From Bacteroidia bacterium (GTDB lineage: Bacteria > Bacteroidota > Bacteroidia > Bacteroidales > VadinHA17), in the NCBI GenBank assembly GCA_026391515.1, contig JAPLEC010000435.1, positions 1 to 44,166 on the forward strand: 44,166 nt of DNA. The letters run 5' to 3'. Shown one piece after another: positions 10,234 to 19,171 of the stretch. Within the stretch, counting starts at the first letter, position 1; every line of letters begins with the position of its first letter. The notes beneath the pieces were generated by a model. It did no database searches. It was not told the origin of the DNA and saw only the letters and a list, made by a program, of their open reading frames with translations. The position numbers were made by a program, and so were the translations under genes.

Positions 10234-10307
10234 AATATTTTTATTATTTAATTATGTGTCCTTAATTCCGTAACGCCGTTGAGCCATTGCACCGTTAAGT
10301 CTTGTTC

Positions 10308-12128
10308 TCATTCCATTGTCGTTGTTCCGGCAACAGGCTTCGGATCTTCCTGAAGGAGATCAAAAATTATTATTTCGTTCAGACCCAGTTTGAGAAACGA
10401 TGCAGGGCAATAAAGCCTCTTTTGAGGGCCAATATCCCAGTACCTGCCGAGATTATGACCATTCACCCATACAAATCCTTTCTTGTAACTTGAAAGATCA
10501 AAATATGTATCACCGGTTGACAGAATCGAAAAATTACCTTTAAAGAAGATACCTGGCTTATTAATAACCTTACCAGATGATCGCAAATCATATACAAATT
10601 TCCAATCCATCGGAAGCTTATATATTTTCCAATTCATTAAAGTCATTCCATTAAGAGTCACCCTCTCTGTAATGCCTTTTCTGTCAATCAGATACTGACC
10701 AAAATTAATTCGTCCCATACCTTCAACAAGAATTTCAAGCACCGGATTGGCGACTTTACTTTCGGGTAGATTAATGGAATTAATTCCTTCCCTGCGATCG
10801 AGACGGCCGATATATTCCCCATCGAGAAAAACAGTTGCAAAATCATGAATATCTGTAACAACCAGTTTTCCCTTTTTATGGCCGATAAGTTCTGTCCTGT
10901 ACATAATAAATCCATAATCCTGACCATACTCTTCAAATGTTTTTGGAGTAACTGAAGTTACTGGCTGTGGAAGGTTATCCCAGATTGATGTAAATCTTAC
11001 CGGGAAAATTAATGGTATTTCAATAGCAGGTACAGGATCAGGGATCTTTGGAAGTTTTTTCCCTTTAGGCAGATACGAATCAATTAATTCCCTGATAGCC
11101 ATGTATTTAGGTGTGGCCATACCCTGTTCATTTATTGGGGCATCATAATCATAGGATGTAACATCAGGTTCATAGCCCTTGTTGCCTGAGTTAGCTCCTG
11201 CAGTGAATCCAAAATTTGTTCCTCCGTGTACCACATACAGGTTAAATGATTTCTTATTTTCCATCAGGAACTTAACCTCTTTAAATAGTTCTACCGTATC
11301 AGGTCTGGCCCAGTTTTCACCCCAATGTGTAAGCCAGCCGGGATAAGTTTCACTGCTGAAGACTGGTACACCGGGATTCATTTTAGAAGCAAGTTCAAAG
11401 TCAGCAAGTGAGCTTCCTGAATCAAGTCCGACTGCGCTTCCGGGCAGCGATCCAGCTTCAAGCATATATGTTGTGGGTCCATCTCCGGTGAATGTTGGAA
11501 CATCAATTCCATTAGCAGCCCACACTTCTTTCAATCGTAACAAATAATTTCGGTCATTACCAAAGCTGCCATATTCATTTTCAATCTGTAACATTAATAT
11601 CGGACCACCTTTTGTGATAAGAAAAGGTCTGATCTCTTCAGCTAACCTTGCAATATATCGTTCAACTGCTGCCATATATCGAGGATCCATGCACCGGAGT
11701 CTTATATCAGGTATCCGAAGAAGGTAGGGCGGAATTCCTCCCAGCTCCCATTCAGCGCAAACATAGGGTCCAGGTCTGAGAATGAGCCACATATCTTCGT
11801 CCTGAACTGTTTTAATGAATTCAGCAATATTGTGGTTGCCTGTTGAAAAATCATATATTCCCTCTTCCGATTCATGGTAATTCCAGAAAATATATGCAGC
11901 AATTGTATTACATCCCATTGCTTTTGCCATCTGGATTCTTTGTCTCCAGTATTCAGCCGGAATTCTTGCAGGATGCATCTCTCCGCTGATTATCTGAAAG
12001 GGTTGATCGTCAAGAAGAAATTCTGTAGGACTGAATTTGAAGGAGTGCTTTGCTTTTTGAGCTTGCAGTGAAGCAGATGTTAAAACCAAGCTCAGCAATA
12101 ATAGAAAAATAGTACTTCGTCGAATCAT
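10308..12128 (-). CDS. GH35 beta-galactosidase
   Basis: FQIISGEMHPARIPAEYWRQRIQMAKAMGCNTIAAYIFWNYHE; GGPILMLQIENEYGSFG; VVHGGTNFGFTAGAN. Confidence 0.93.
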   Translation of the reverse strand: MIRRSTIFLLLLSLVLTSASLQAQKAKHSFKFSPTEFLLDDQPFQIISGEMHPARIPAEYWRQRIQMAKAMGCNTIAAYIFWNYHESEEGIYDFSTGNHNIAEFIKTVQDEDMWLILRPGPYVCAEWELGGIPPYLLRIPDIRLRCMDPRYMAAVERYIARLAEEIRPFLITKGGPILMLQIENEYGSFGNDRNYLLRLKEVWAANGIDVPTFTGDGPTTYMLEAGSLPGSAVGLDSGSSLADFELASKMNPGVPVFSSETYPGWLTHWGENWARPDTVELFKEVKFLMENKKSFNLYVVHGGTNFGFTAGANSGNKGYEPDVTSYDYDAPINEQGMATPKYMAIRELIDSYLPKGKKLPKIPDPVPAIEIPLIFPVRFTSIWDNLPQPVTSVTPKTFEEYGQDYGFIMYRTELIGHKKGKLVVTDIHDFATVFLDGEYIGRLDRREGINSINLPESKVANPVLEILVEGMGRINFGQYLIDRKGITERVTLNGMTLMNWKIYKLPMDWKFVYDLRSSGKVINKPGIFFKGNFSILSTGDTYFDLSSYKKGFVWVNGHNLGRYWDIGPQKRLYCPASFLKLGLNEIIIFDLLQEDPKPVAGTTTME

Positions 12129-12184
12129 ATTATGTTAATATTGTGTAATTAATTATAATTCAAATTAATAGCTTTATATTTAAT

Positions 12185-12214
12185 AACCCACCCCTCCCCC
12201 TCCAGGGAGGGGAA
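12185..12214. repeat. C-rich hairpin repeat, inverted relative to the 39.9 kb copies
   Basis: aacccacccctccccctccagggaggggaa. Confidence 0.65.
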
Positions 12215-12248
12215 CTTGCATGCAAACCTCTTCAACTTTCTTCAATGC

Positions 12249-14075
12249 TCATATTGCCTGATAACTATGCAGTTTTGCATAAAATCCGTCCTTCTTATTC
12301 ATCAGCTCGGTATGTGTTCCTTTTTCAACAATCATGCCATCATCGATAACTACAATCAGATCAGCATGTTGTATAGTTGAAAGTCTGTGGGCAATCACAA
12401 GAGATGTCCGGTTTTGCATCAGCTTTAATATAGCATCCTGAACGAGACGTTCTGACTCAGTATCCAGAGCTGATGTTGCTTCATCAAGAATAAGTACTGG
12501 CGGATTGGCCATTATTGCTCTTGCAATGCTTACCCTTTGTCTTTGTCCCCCGCTCAGTTTATTTCCTGATTCTCCGACAGAGTTTTCATAGCCCTCTTCT
12601 GTTTCCATGATAAAATCATGTGCATTAGCGTTATGGGCAGCACTTATAACTTTATCCATATCAGGGACATCGACACCAAAAGCAATATTTTCGGTAAAAG
12701 AGGTATTGAAAAGGATAGGGTGCTGACTGACGATACCCATAAGATAACGCAGATCGGTGGTTTTCAAATCCCTGACATCCACTCCATCGATCAGCACACT
12801 TCCTTTGTCAGCATCGATAAACCTGGGGAGAAGATCGGCAAGGGTAGACTTTCCCGCACCTGATTTTCCTACAATGGCAACGGTTTGTCCCTTATTAATT
12901 TTGAGATTAATATCCTTAAGTACCGGTTCGCTGTTATAAGCATACCAGACACCTTTAAATTCAATCGAATCCTTAAATTCTTTTATCGGAAGTGCGTTCT
13001 CCTTTTCGGTTATTTTTTCTTCAGCTTCAAGAATCTGTTCAATCCTGTCTATGGATGCCATTCCCTTCTGAATGCTGAACCAGGCAGTAGTTATATTCTT
13101 TGCAGGCTGTATAATTTGTGAAAAGACAACCAGGAAAGCAATAAGTTTTTCAGAAGTCATATGCCCTTTAAGAGCAAGCATTCCACCGGCAAATAAGAGC
13201 AACATTACCACAAAGGTTGAAAGGACTTCACTCAGCGGTGAGGCAAGATAAGATTTCCGGATCACTCTTTTAAATATCTTGGAATAATGATCGTTCACAG
13301 TCCCAAACTGATCCTTCATCTTTTTTTCAGCATTGAATCCTTTGACAATTCTCAGACCCGTAAGAGTCTCTTCCACTATTGACAGAAGTCGTCCCAGTTT
13401 TTGCTGACCAAGCAATGATGAAGAACGCAATGTTCTGCTTGCCTGTCCGATAAGCCACCCGCTGAGCGGCAATAGTGCGAGCGCAAACAGAGTCAGCTGA
13501 TAGCTTGTGATAAAAAGGTAAATGACGAAAATAAGAATATACATTGGATCTCTGAACATCATTGTCAATGATGACATTACAGAGATTTCTATCTCCTGGA
13601 CATCATTGGAGATCCTTGTCATAAGATCGCCTTTCCTGGCATCGGTGAAAAATGACAATGGGAGCCTGAGCACCTTATGATACATTTTTTTTCTAAGGTC
13701 GCGGACAGTGCAGGAACGGATATATGCCATACTGTTATTTGCAAGGAAAATGAATCCGTTTTTAAAAATGGAGGCTATAATAAAAACTATGCTTATCATC
13801 AGCAATGCTACCACCGGACCATTCGGACCAATCTTTTCGATAAAAAATGATAAGTAGTATTTTGCAAATGCCTGCATGTACTCAAGATTGAACTGGAATT
13901 TACCGGGTGATGATAAATGTAGCTTGACCCTTTCAAAAAGTATGTTTAAAAAAGGTATTACAAGTGTATATGAAAAGAGAGCAAAAATAGCACTCAGAAT
14001 GTTATACAGAATATTTTTTATTGCTGACCATTTATATGGCGATATATATTTCAGCAGAAGCCTTAACTTGCTCAT
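12249..14075 (-). CDS. ABC transporter ATP-binding/permease (MsbA-like exporter)
   Basis: TM domain followed by Walker A GKSGAGKSTL, signature LSGGQRQRVSIARA, Walker B VLILDEATSALD. Confidence 0.93.
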   Translation of the reverse strand: MSKLRLLLKYISPYKWSAIKNILYNILSAIFALFSYTLVIPFLNILFERVKLHLSSPGKFQFNLEYMQAFAKYYLSFFIEKIGPNGPVVALLMISIVFIIASIFKNGFIFLANNSMAYIRSCTVRDLRKKMYHKVLRLPLSFFTDARKGDLMTRISNDVQEIEISVMSSLTMMFRDPMYILIFVIYLFITSYQLTLFALALLPLSGWLIGQASRTLRSSSLLGQQKLGRLLSIVEETLTGLRIVKGFNAEKKMKDQFGTVNDHYSKIFKRVIRKSYLASPLSEVLSTFVVMLLLFAGGMLALKGHMTSEKLIAFLVVFSQIIQPAKNITTAWFSIQKGMASIDRIEQILEAEEKITEKENALPIKEFKDSIEFKGVWYAYNSEPVLKDINLKINKGQTVAIVGKSGAGKSTLADLLPRFIDADKGSVLIDGVDVRDLKTTDLRYLMGIVSQHPILFNTSFTENIAFGVDVPDMDKVISAAHNANAHDFIMETEEGYENSVGESGNKLSGGQRQRVSIARAIMANPPVLILDEATSALDTESERLVQDAILKLMQNRTSLVIAHRLSTIQHADLIVVIDDGMIVEKGTHTELMNKKDGFYAKLHSYQAI

Positions 14076-14090
14076 CTTGTGAAATTAGGA

Positions 14091-15434
14091 TTAGAAACCC
14101 GTAAAGTTAAATGGTGTGATTGCTCTTAATTCAGCTTTTACCGTTTCGCTGATATCAAGGTTGTCTATGAAAGAACGAATCGATTCACTTGTGATTTTCT
14201 GATTTGTCCTTGTCAGTTCGAGAAGGGCTTCATAAGGTTTGGGATAACCTTCTCTCCTCAGAATAGTCTGGATTGCTTCTCCGATAACTGCCCAGTTATT
14301 TTCCAGATCGCTCTTTATTTTATCAGTATTGACAATAAGCTTATTCAGCCCTTTAAGAATTGAATTAAATGCAAGTATTGAATGTCCAATCGGGACTCCA
14401 ATATTTCTAAGTACTGTCGAATCAGTAAGGTCGCGCTGAAGTCTTGACACCGGAAGCTTCTCAGAAAAATGCCCGAATATTGCATTGGCATAACCCAGGT
14501 TACCCTCTCCATTCTCAAAATCAATCGGATTTATCTTATGCGGCATTGCTGATGATCCTATTTCACCCTTCTTGATTTTTTGTCTGAAATAGTCCATCGA
14601 TATATAGGTCCAGATATCACGCGCCAGGTCTATCAGTATCACATTGATTCTGCGCATATTATCAAATAATGCTGCAAGATTATCATAGTGTTCGATCTGC
14701 GTCGTAGGTTTTGATCGTTGCAATCCTAGCTCCTCGTTGACAAAATTGTCTGCAAATGATATCCAGTCTATATCGGGATAGGCTACTTTGTGCGCATTAA
14801 AATTACCTGTAGCCCCTCCGAATTTTGCTGAATATGGTATCTGTCCGAAGTATTTTTGCTGTTCATCTATTCTTGCAATGAACACTGCGATTTCTTTACC
14901 CAGCTTTGTTGGGGATGCAGGCTGTCCATGTGTCCTGGCTAACATAGGAATATCCTTCCACTCATCAGCAAAAGTTGCAAGAATCTCCCTGAGTTCAAAC
15001 AGAAGCGGGAAATAGATATTAATAAGGCCATCTTTTATTGATAATGGAATCGCGGTATTATTAAGATCCTGTGAAGTAAGACCGAAATGAATAAACTCGC
15101 TCCACTTACCCCAGCCCGAATGAAAAAATCTTTCTTTAAGATAATATTCTATTGCCTTAACATCGTGATTGGTAATTTTCTCCCTTTCCTTAATTTTTTC
15201 AGCATCTTCAATCCCAAAATCCTCATATATTGAACGCAGTACCTTGTAATTATCTCTCTTGAAATCACTCAGCTGAGGTAAAGGAATATCGCAAAGGGCG
15301 ATAAAATATTCTATTTCCACCATCAGACGATATTTTATAAGCCCGAATTCCGAGAAGTAAAGATCAAGCTCATTCACCTTGTGTCTGTACCTTCCATCGA
15401 GTGGAGAGATGGCAGTAAGAGAATTTAATTCCAT
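14091..15434 (-). CDS. purB: Adenylosuccinate lyase
   Basis: MELNSLTAISPLDGRYRHKV...; SSAMPHKINPIDFENGEGN signature. Confidence 0.96.
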   Translation of the reverse strand: MELNSLTAISPLDGRYRHKVNELDLYFSEFGLIKYRLMVEIEYFIALCDIPLPQLSDFKRDNYKVLRSIYEDFGIEDAEKIKEREKITNHDVKAIEYYLKERFFHSGWGKWSEFIHFGLTSQDLNNTAIPLSIKDGLINIYFPLLFELREILATFADEWKDIPMLARTHGQPASPTKLGKEIAVFIARIDEQQKYFGQIPYSAKFGGATGNFNAHKVAYPDIDWISFADNFVNEELGLQRSKPTTQIEHYDNLAALFDNMRRINVILIDLARDIWTYISMDYFRQKIKKGEIGSSAMPHKINPIDFENGEGNLGYANAIFGHFSEKLPVSRLQRDLTDSTVLRNIGVPIGHSILAFNSILKGLNKLIVNTDKIKSDLENNWAVIGEAIQTILRREGYPKPYEALLELTRTNQKITSESIRSFIDNLDISETVKAELRAITPFNFTGF

Positions 15435-15546
15435 TATATTTTTATTTGTGTTACTGGTTATAACAACGATATATACAAAAATAGTATTTTAGAAGTTGTA
15501 AAAAAATTGAATTTTATGTTATTATTATATTCTGAAATAAAACTAT

Positions 15547-16308
15547 ATGTCTATAAAAAAAGTAAGAATTTCGGCAGTAAAATATGCAAATACGTATCCA
15601 TTCATCTTCGGTTTGACAGAAACCGGATTTGATAAAAAGGTAATTCTTACAACCGATCATCCGGCTGATTGTGCAGAAAAACTTATCAGCGGAAAGGTTG
15701 ATATCGGCCTTATTCCTGTTGCAGCACTCCCCTTGATGAAGGAATCTCACATCATTACAGATTACTGCCTGGGTGCATACGGTAAAGTCAGGACTGTTAT
15801 GCTATTAAGCAACTGCTCTTTTAAAAAGATTAAGACAATTAATCTCGACTACAGGTCTCGTTCATCAGTGAACCTTGCAAAAATTTTGGCCAAAAATTCA
15901 TGGAAACGGAAATTCCGGTGGAATAATACATCTGAAAAATTCGATTTTATGAATATACCTGTAAATGAGGCAGTTGTTTTAATTGGAGATCAATGTTTTG
16001 AATTTGAGGACAAGTTTAAATACAGAATTGATCTGGCAGAGGAATGGTATAATTTTACAGGGCTCCCCTTTGCATTTGCATGCTGGACCTCAAACAGGAA
16101 ACTCGATAAAAAATTCCTTCATGAGTTTAATGACGCTCTGGGAACGGGTGTCAGGAATATCCCGGCTGTTGTTAAAAAGTATGGCAGGTCAGGAACTATA
16201 AAAGGTAATGACCTTTTGATCTATCTTACTAAAAACATGGATTTCGATCTGAATGACGATAAAAGAAAAGCAATAAAGCTGTTTTTGGAATTGATGAGTC
16301 AACTTTAG
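15547..16308 (+). CDS. mqnA: Chorismate dehydratase MqnA-like (futalosine menaquinone pathway)
   Basis: RISAVKYANTYPFIFGL, SGKVDIGLIPVAALP, FAFACWTSNRKL typical of MqnA/MqnD fold. Confidence 0.75.
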   Translation: MSIKKVRISAVKYANTYPFIFGLTETGFDKKVILTTDHPADCAEKLISGKVDIGLIPVAALPLMKESHIITDYCLGAYGKVRTVMLLSNCSFKKIKTINLDYRSRSSVNLAKILAKNSWKRKFRWNNTSEKFDFMNIPVNEAVVLIGDQCFEFEDKFKYRIDLAEEWYNFTGLPFAFACWTSNRKLDKKFLHEFNDALGTGVRNIPAVVKKYGRSGTIKGNDLLIYLTKNMDFDLNDDKRKAIKLFLELMSQL

Positions 16309-16334
16309 CCCTCTTTAGGGGGGTAAAGGGGGGA
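16306..16334. repeat. C/G-rich hairpin repeat abutting the mqnA stop codon
   Basis: TAGccctctttaggggggtaaaggggggaa. Confidence 0.65.
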
Positions 16335-16347
16335 AGATTAAAGATAA

Positions 16348-16809
16348 ATGAAGAAAAGAATAGATCATAACAAATTCATTATCAGAGAGTATCGTAAAGG
16401 TGATTTTAATGCGATATCTCATCTCTGGGCTGTAACCGGTATGGGCAACCCGAAAAGGGGCGATAATGCTAAGATCATTGAAGACAGCATCGGAATCGGC
16501 GGCGAGCTTCTTGTGCTGGAAGAAAAAACCAGTGCCAAGATATGCGGTACTTCATGGATGACCTTCGACGGACGAAGAATCCATCTTCATCATTTCGGAA
16601 TACTGCCAGAATTTCAGGGGAAAGGTCTTTCAAAAATGCTGCTGGACGAATCTTTGAAGTTCGTTAAAAAGAAAGGGTTCCAGGTGAAGCTTGAAGTGCA
16701 AAAGACTAATACTAAAGCAATTAACCTTTATAAAAAGGCAGGATTTGAATATCTTGGAGATTATGATGTTTATATAATTCGTAATTTGCCCCCCGACCTT
16801 CTAAAGTGA
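16348..16809 (+). CDS. GNAT family N-acetyltransferase
   Basis: HHFGILPEFQGKGLSKMLLDESLKFVKKKGFQVKLEVQKTNTKAINLYKKAGFE. Confidence 0.9.
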   Translation: MKKRIDHNKFIIREYRKGDFNAISHLWAVTGMGNPKRGDNAKIIEDSIGIGGELLVLEEKTSAKICGTSWMTFDGRRIHLHHFGILPEFQGKGLSKMLLDESLKFVKKKGFQVKLEVQKTNTKAINLYKKAGFEYLGDYDVYIIRNLPPDLLK

Positions 16810-16914
16810 AGTTTGCCCCCCATCCCCTCTAAAGGGGGTTTAACTTTCAGATATATGAGATGTTTATAGTAAAAGAGCGAGATTTAACCCCCCTTCAGGG
16901 GGGCAGGGGGGCAG
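16785..16914. repeat. C-rich repeat cluster: two tandem copies plus one inverted copy
   Basis: tttgccccccgaccttctaaagtga (16785-16809), tttgccccccatcccctctaaaggggg (16812-16838), inverted ttaaccccccttcaggggggcaggggggcag (16884-16914). Confidence 0.8.
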
Positions 16915-16958
16915 AGAAATTGCAGGAGGGTCAAGTTTTTAAGTTAAAAATTAATGTT

Positions 16959-16966
16959 TATCTTTG
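16959..16966 (+). promoter_or_regulatory. Possible Bacteroidota -7 element TATCTTTG ahead of the 17011 gene
   Basis: Exact match to TAnnTTTG about 45 bp upstream of the start codon. Confidence 0.4.
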
Positions 16967-17010
16967 GATTTGATGTGGACTATAATAATAATGTATAAAA
17001 AGATAAAACC

Positions 17011-17256
17011 ATGGCAAAGACAATCACTTTCAATGAACTTCGGAAGATCAAAGATCAGCTGCCCTCCGGAAGTATGAAAAAAATTGCAGAAAAGCTGGAT
17101 CTGAATGAAGAAACAGTAAGAAACTACTTCGGAGGGAGAAATTTTGACTTGGGACAAAGCGTAGGTATTCATTTTGAGCAGGGCCCCGGTGGGGGAATAG
17201 TTACATTTGACGATACTACCATCCTGGATATGGCTCAGAATATGATCAAGGACTGA
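17011..17256 (+). CDS. Small HTH-type DNA-binding protein, conserved-hypothetical style
   Basis: SGSMKKIAEKLDLNEETVRNYFGGRN helix-turn-helix-like; 81 aa; followed by a terminator. Confidence 0.7.
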   Translation: MAKTITFNELRKIKDQLPSGSMKKIAEKLDLNEETVRNYFGGRNFDLGQSVGIHFEQGPGGGIVTFDDTTILDMAQNMIKD

Positions 17257-17280
17257 TTTAAAACTATTAAAGCCTGTTCA

Positions 17281-17312
17281 AAAGCAAAAGGCTTCGTCTT
17301 TTGCTTTTTTTG
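17281..17312 (+). terminator. Intrinsic terminator
   Basis: AAAGCAAAAG-GCTTCGT-CTTTTGCTTT perfect 10-bp stem followed by a T-run. Confidence 0.85.
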
Positions 17313-17349
17313 TTTTATGACATATTTGACCACAAAGGAGAAACAAAGA

Positions 17350-17994
17350 ATGAACCTATCAGAACTACTAATCATTATAGAAGAAAAATATCTTCGCTTA
17401 CTTGAAGATTATTTTAATGATACATGGGGTGATACAAAACTCTGGTCACATGATCTCAGTCATCACCGGCGCGTTTGGAATTATGCGAAGGAAATACTGT
17501 TGTATACTGATGATCAGGATGTTATGGAGCAGAAAGGTTTTTGCGACAAATTAATTATAGCATGTTATCTGCATGATTTAGGAATGGCAGTCGATACGGG
17601 ATTAAATCATGGACATCTCGGCCGGGAGCTCTGTCAAAAATTTATTCAGCAAAATAACTATGATATTTCTGATTTTCAGGATGTACTATTTGCAATTGAA
17701 AATCACGATGATAAAAATTACACTTTACAGGATAACAATAATAAACTCCTTTTGATACTCAATGCTGCCGATGACCTGGATGCAATCGGTTACACCGGAA
17801 TCTTAAGATATGCAGATATCTACCTCAAACGTGGTACTACTCTTGAAGATATCGGCAAAATGGTTCTCGAAAACGCAGGCAAAAGATTCGAAAATTTTGA
17901 AACCACCTTTCATAAATATCCTGCTTTAATCGAGAAACACCGTAAAAGGTACTTGGTTATCAGTGAATTCTATACAGCCTATAACCGGCAATAA
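17350..17994 (+). CDS. HD-domain protein (ORF may start at 17317)
   Basis: HDLSHHRRVWNYAKEIL, CYLHDLGMAVD, AIENHDDKN, NAADDLDAIG. Confidence 0.8.
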   Translation: MNLSELLIIIEEKYLRLLEDYFNDTWGDTKLWSHDLSHHRRVWNYAKEILLYTDDQDVMEQKGFCDKLIIACYLHDLGMAVDTGLNHGHLGRELCQKFIQQNNYDISDFQDVLFAIENHDDKNYTLQDNNNKLLLILNAADDLDAIGYTGILRYADIYLKRGTTLEDIGKMVLENAGKRFENFETTFHKYPALIEKHRKRYLVISEFYTAYNRQ

Positions 17995-18075
17995 ATAAAA
18001 AGCCTATTTATTCATAGTGCTATTTACATATAATAAATATGTATAAATACCATCATGATTATCGTACTATTGCTA

Positions 18076-18129
18076 ATAAGCTCATCTGAGCCGGTGCTTA
18101 CATTCGCTCATAAATGTAAAAACCGGAAT
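18076..18129 (+). promoter_or_regulatory. Structured leader candidate in front of the sulfate-assimilation operon
   Basis: CCGGT-GC-TTACATT-CGCTCATA-AATGTAA-AA-ACCGG stem-loop ending 3 nt before ATG 18130, with alternative pairings of TGAGC to two GCTCA copies. Confidence 0.5.
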
Positions 18130-18453
18130 ATGCTTGATGTACTCATAAACAGGCCTGAAGATAAAACTCCCAGGAAAGGAGTATTTAAATTCAGCGACAG
18201 GGCTGACAAACCTGTAAAAAGTGTCATAAAAGCTGTATCATGGCGGATTGTCGGAACTATCGACACCATGTTAATAAGTTACTTTATTACCGGCAGGGTA
18301 ACAGTAGCTCTTTCTATCGGAAGTGTGGAAGTCCTTACAAAAACCATACTCTATTATTTTCATGAAAGAGTCTGGGCACATATTCACAGAATAAGACTAA
18401 AAATTTTGAAAAAATCAAATGGAAGCAGATTTGAAGTTAAACGAGCTGGGTAA
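18130..18453 (+). CDS. DUF2061 membrane protein (ORF may start at 18055)
   Basis: KSVIKAVSWRIVGTIDTMLISYFITGRVTVALSIGSVEVLTKTILYYFHERVWAHI; precedes cysH as often seen in sulfate assimilation clusters. Confidence 0.85.
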   Translation: MLDVLINRPEDKTPRKGVFKFSDRADKPVKSVIKAVSWRIVGTIDTMLISYFITGRVTVALSIGSVEVLTKTILYYFHERVWAHIHRIRLKILKKSNGSRFEVKRAG

Positions 18454-19141
18454 TATTTTAAGAGGAAAAACCATTGAGGATTTTATTGAAACTCTTGTTT
18501 CATTATGGCCCGGGGAAATAGTTTTTACGACAAGCTTCGGATTTGAAGATCAGGTACTTACTCATAAAGTTTTCAAAAATAATATCCCAGTCGAGGTTGT
18601 GACACTTGATACAGGGAGACTTTTTCCTGAAACTTACAAAGTTTTCTCTGAGACTATCAAAAGGTACAACAAAAAGATAAACATGTTTTTTCCTGATCAT
18701 GATGATGTTGAGAAAATGGTCAGTGACAAAGGTCCATTCAGTTTTTATGATTCAAAGGAGAACAGGCTGGAATGCTGTAGGATCAGGAAAGTTATACCCC
18801 TCGACAGAGTATTGAAAGGGAAAAAATGCTGGATATCAGGTATAAGGGCAGAACAATCGGAAAACAGAGGTAAAATGGCAGAACTGGAATATGATGAAGA
18901 TAGAAAACTGTTTAAATATTATCCGCTCTTCTTATGGTCTTTTGAGGAGGTCGAAAAATTCATAAGAGAAAATAATGTACCCTATAATAAATTACACGAC
19001 AAGGGATATGTAAGCATAGGGTGTGAACCATGCACACGGGCAATTATTAAAGGTCAGGATTTCCGTGCCGGCAGGTGGTGGTGGGAAAATGACGGACCCA
19101 AGGAGTGTGGGTGCCATTTAAAGTCAAAAGTCGAAAGTTAA
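18419..19141 (+). CDS. cysH: Phosphoadenylyl/adenylyl-sulfate reductase, Fe-S (APS) type
   Basis: CCRIRKV ... CEPCTRAI cysteine pairs and C-terminal ECGCHL. Confidence 0.92.
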   Translation: MEADLKLNELGNILRGKTIEDFIETLVSLWPGEIVFTTSFGFEDQVLTHKVFKNNIPVEVVTLDTGRLFPETYKVFSETIKRYNKKINMFFPDHDDVEKMVSDKGPFSFYDSKENRLECCRIRKVIPLDRVLKGKKCWISGIRAEQSENRGKMAELEYDEDRKLFKYYPLFLWSFEEVEKFIRENNVPYNKLHDKGYVSIGCEPCTRAIIKGQDFRAGRWWWENDGPKECGCHLKSKVES

Positions 19142-19154
19142 AAGTCAAAAGTTT
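19120..19154 (+). repeat. Period-7 tract (AAAGTCA) across the cysH stop codon
   Basis: aaagtca aaagtcg aaagtta aaagtca aaagttt. Confidence 0.8.
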
Positions 19155-19171
19155 ATAGCAGAAAATTATAG

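Noticed and set aside
18076-18130. Firm SAM-II riboswitch call
   Set aside because: Topology and ATAAATGTA...AAAA are suggestive, but the conserved SAM-II core is not recognisable by eye; left as a candidate leader.
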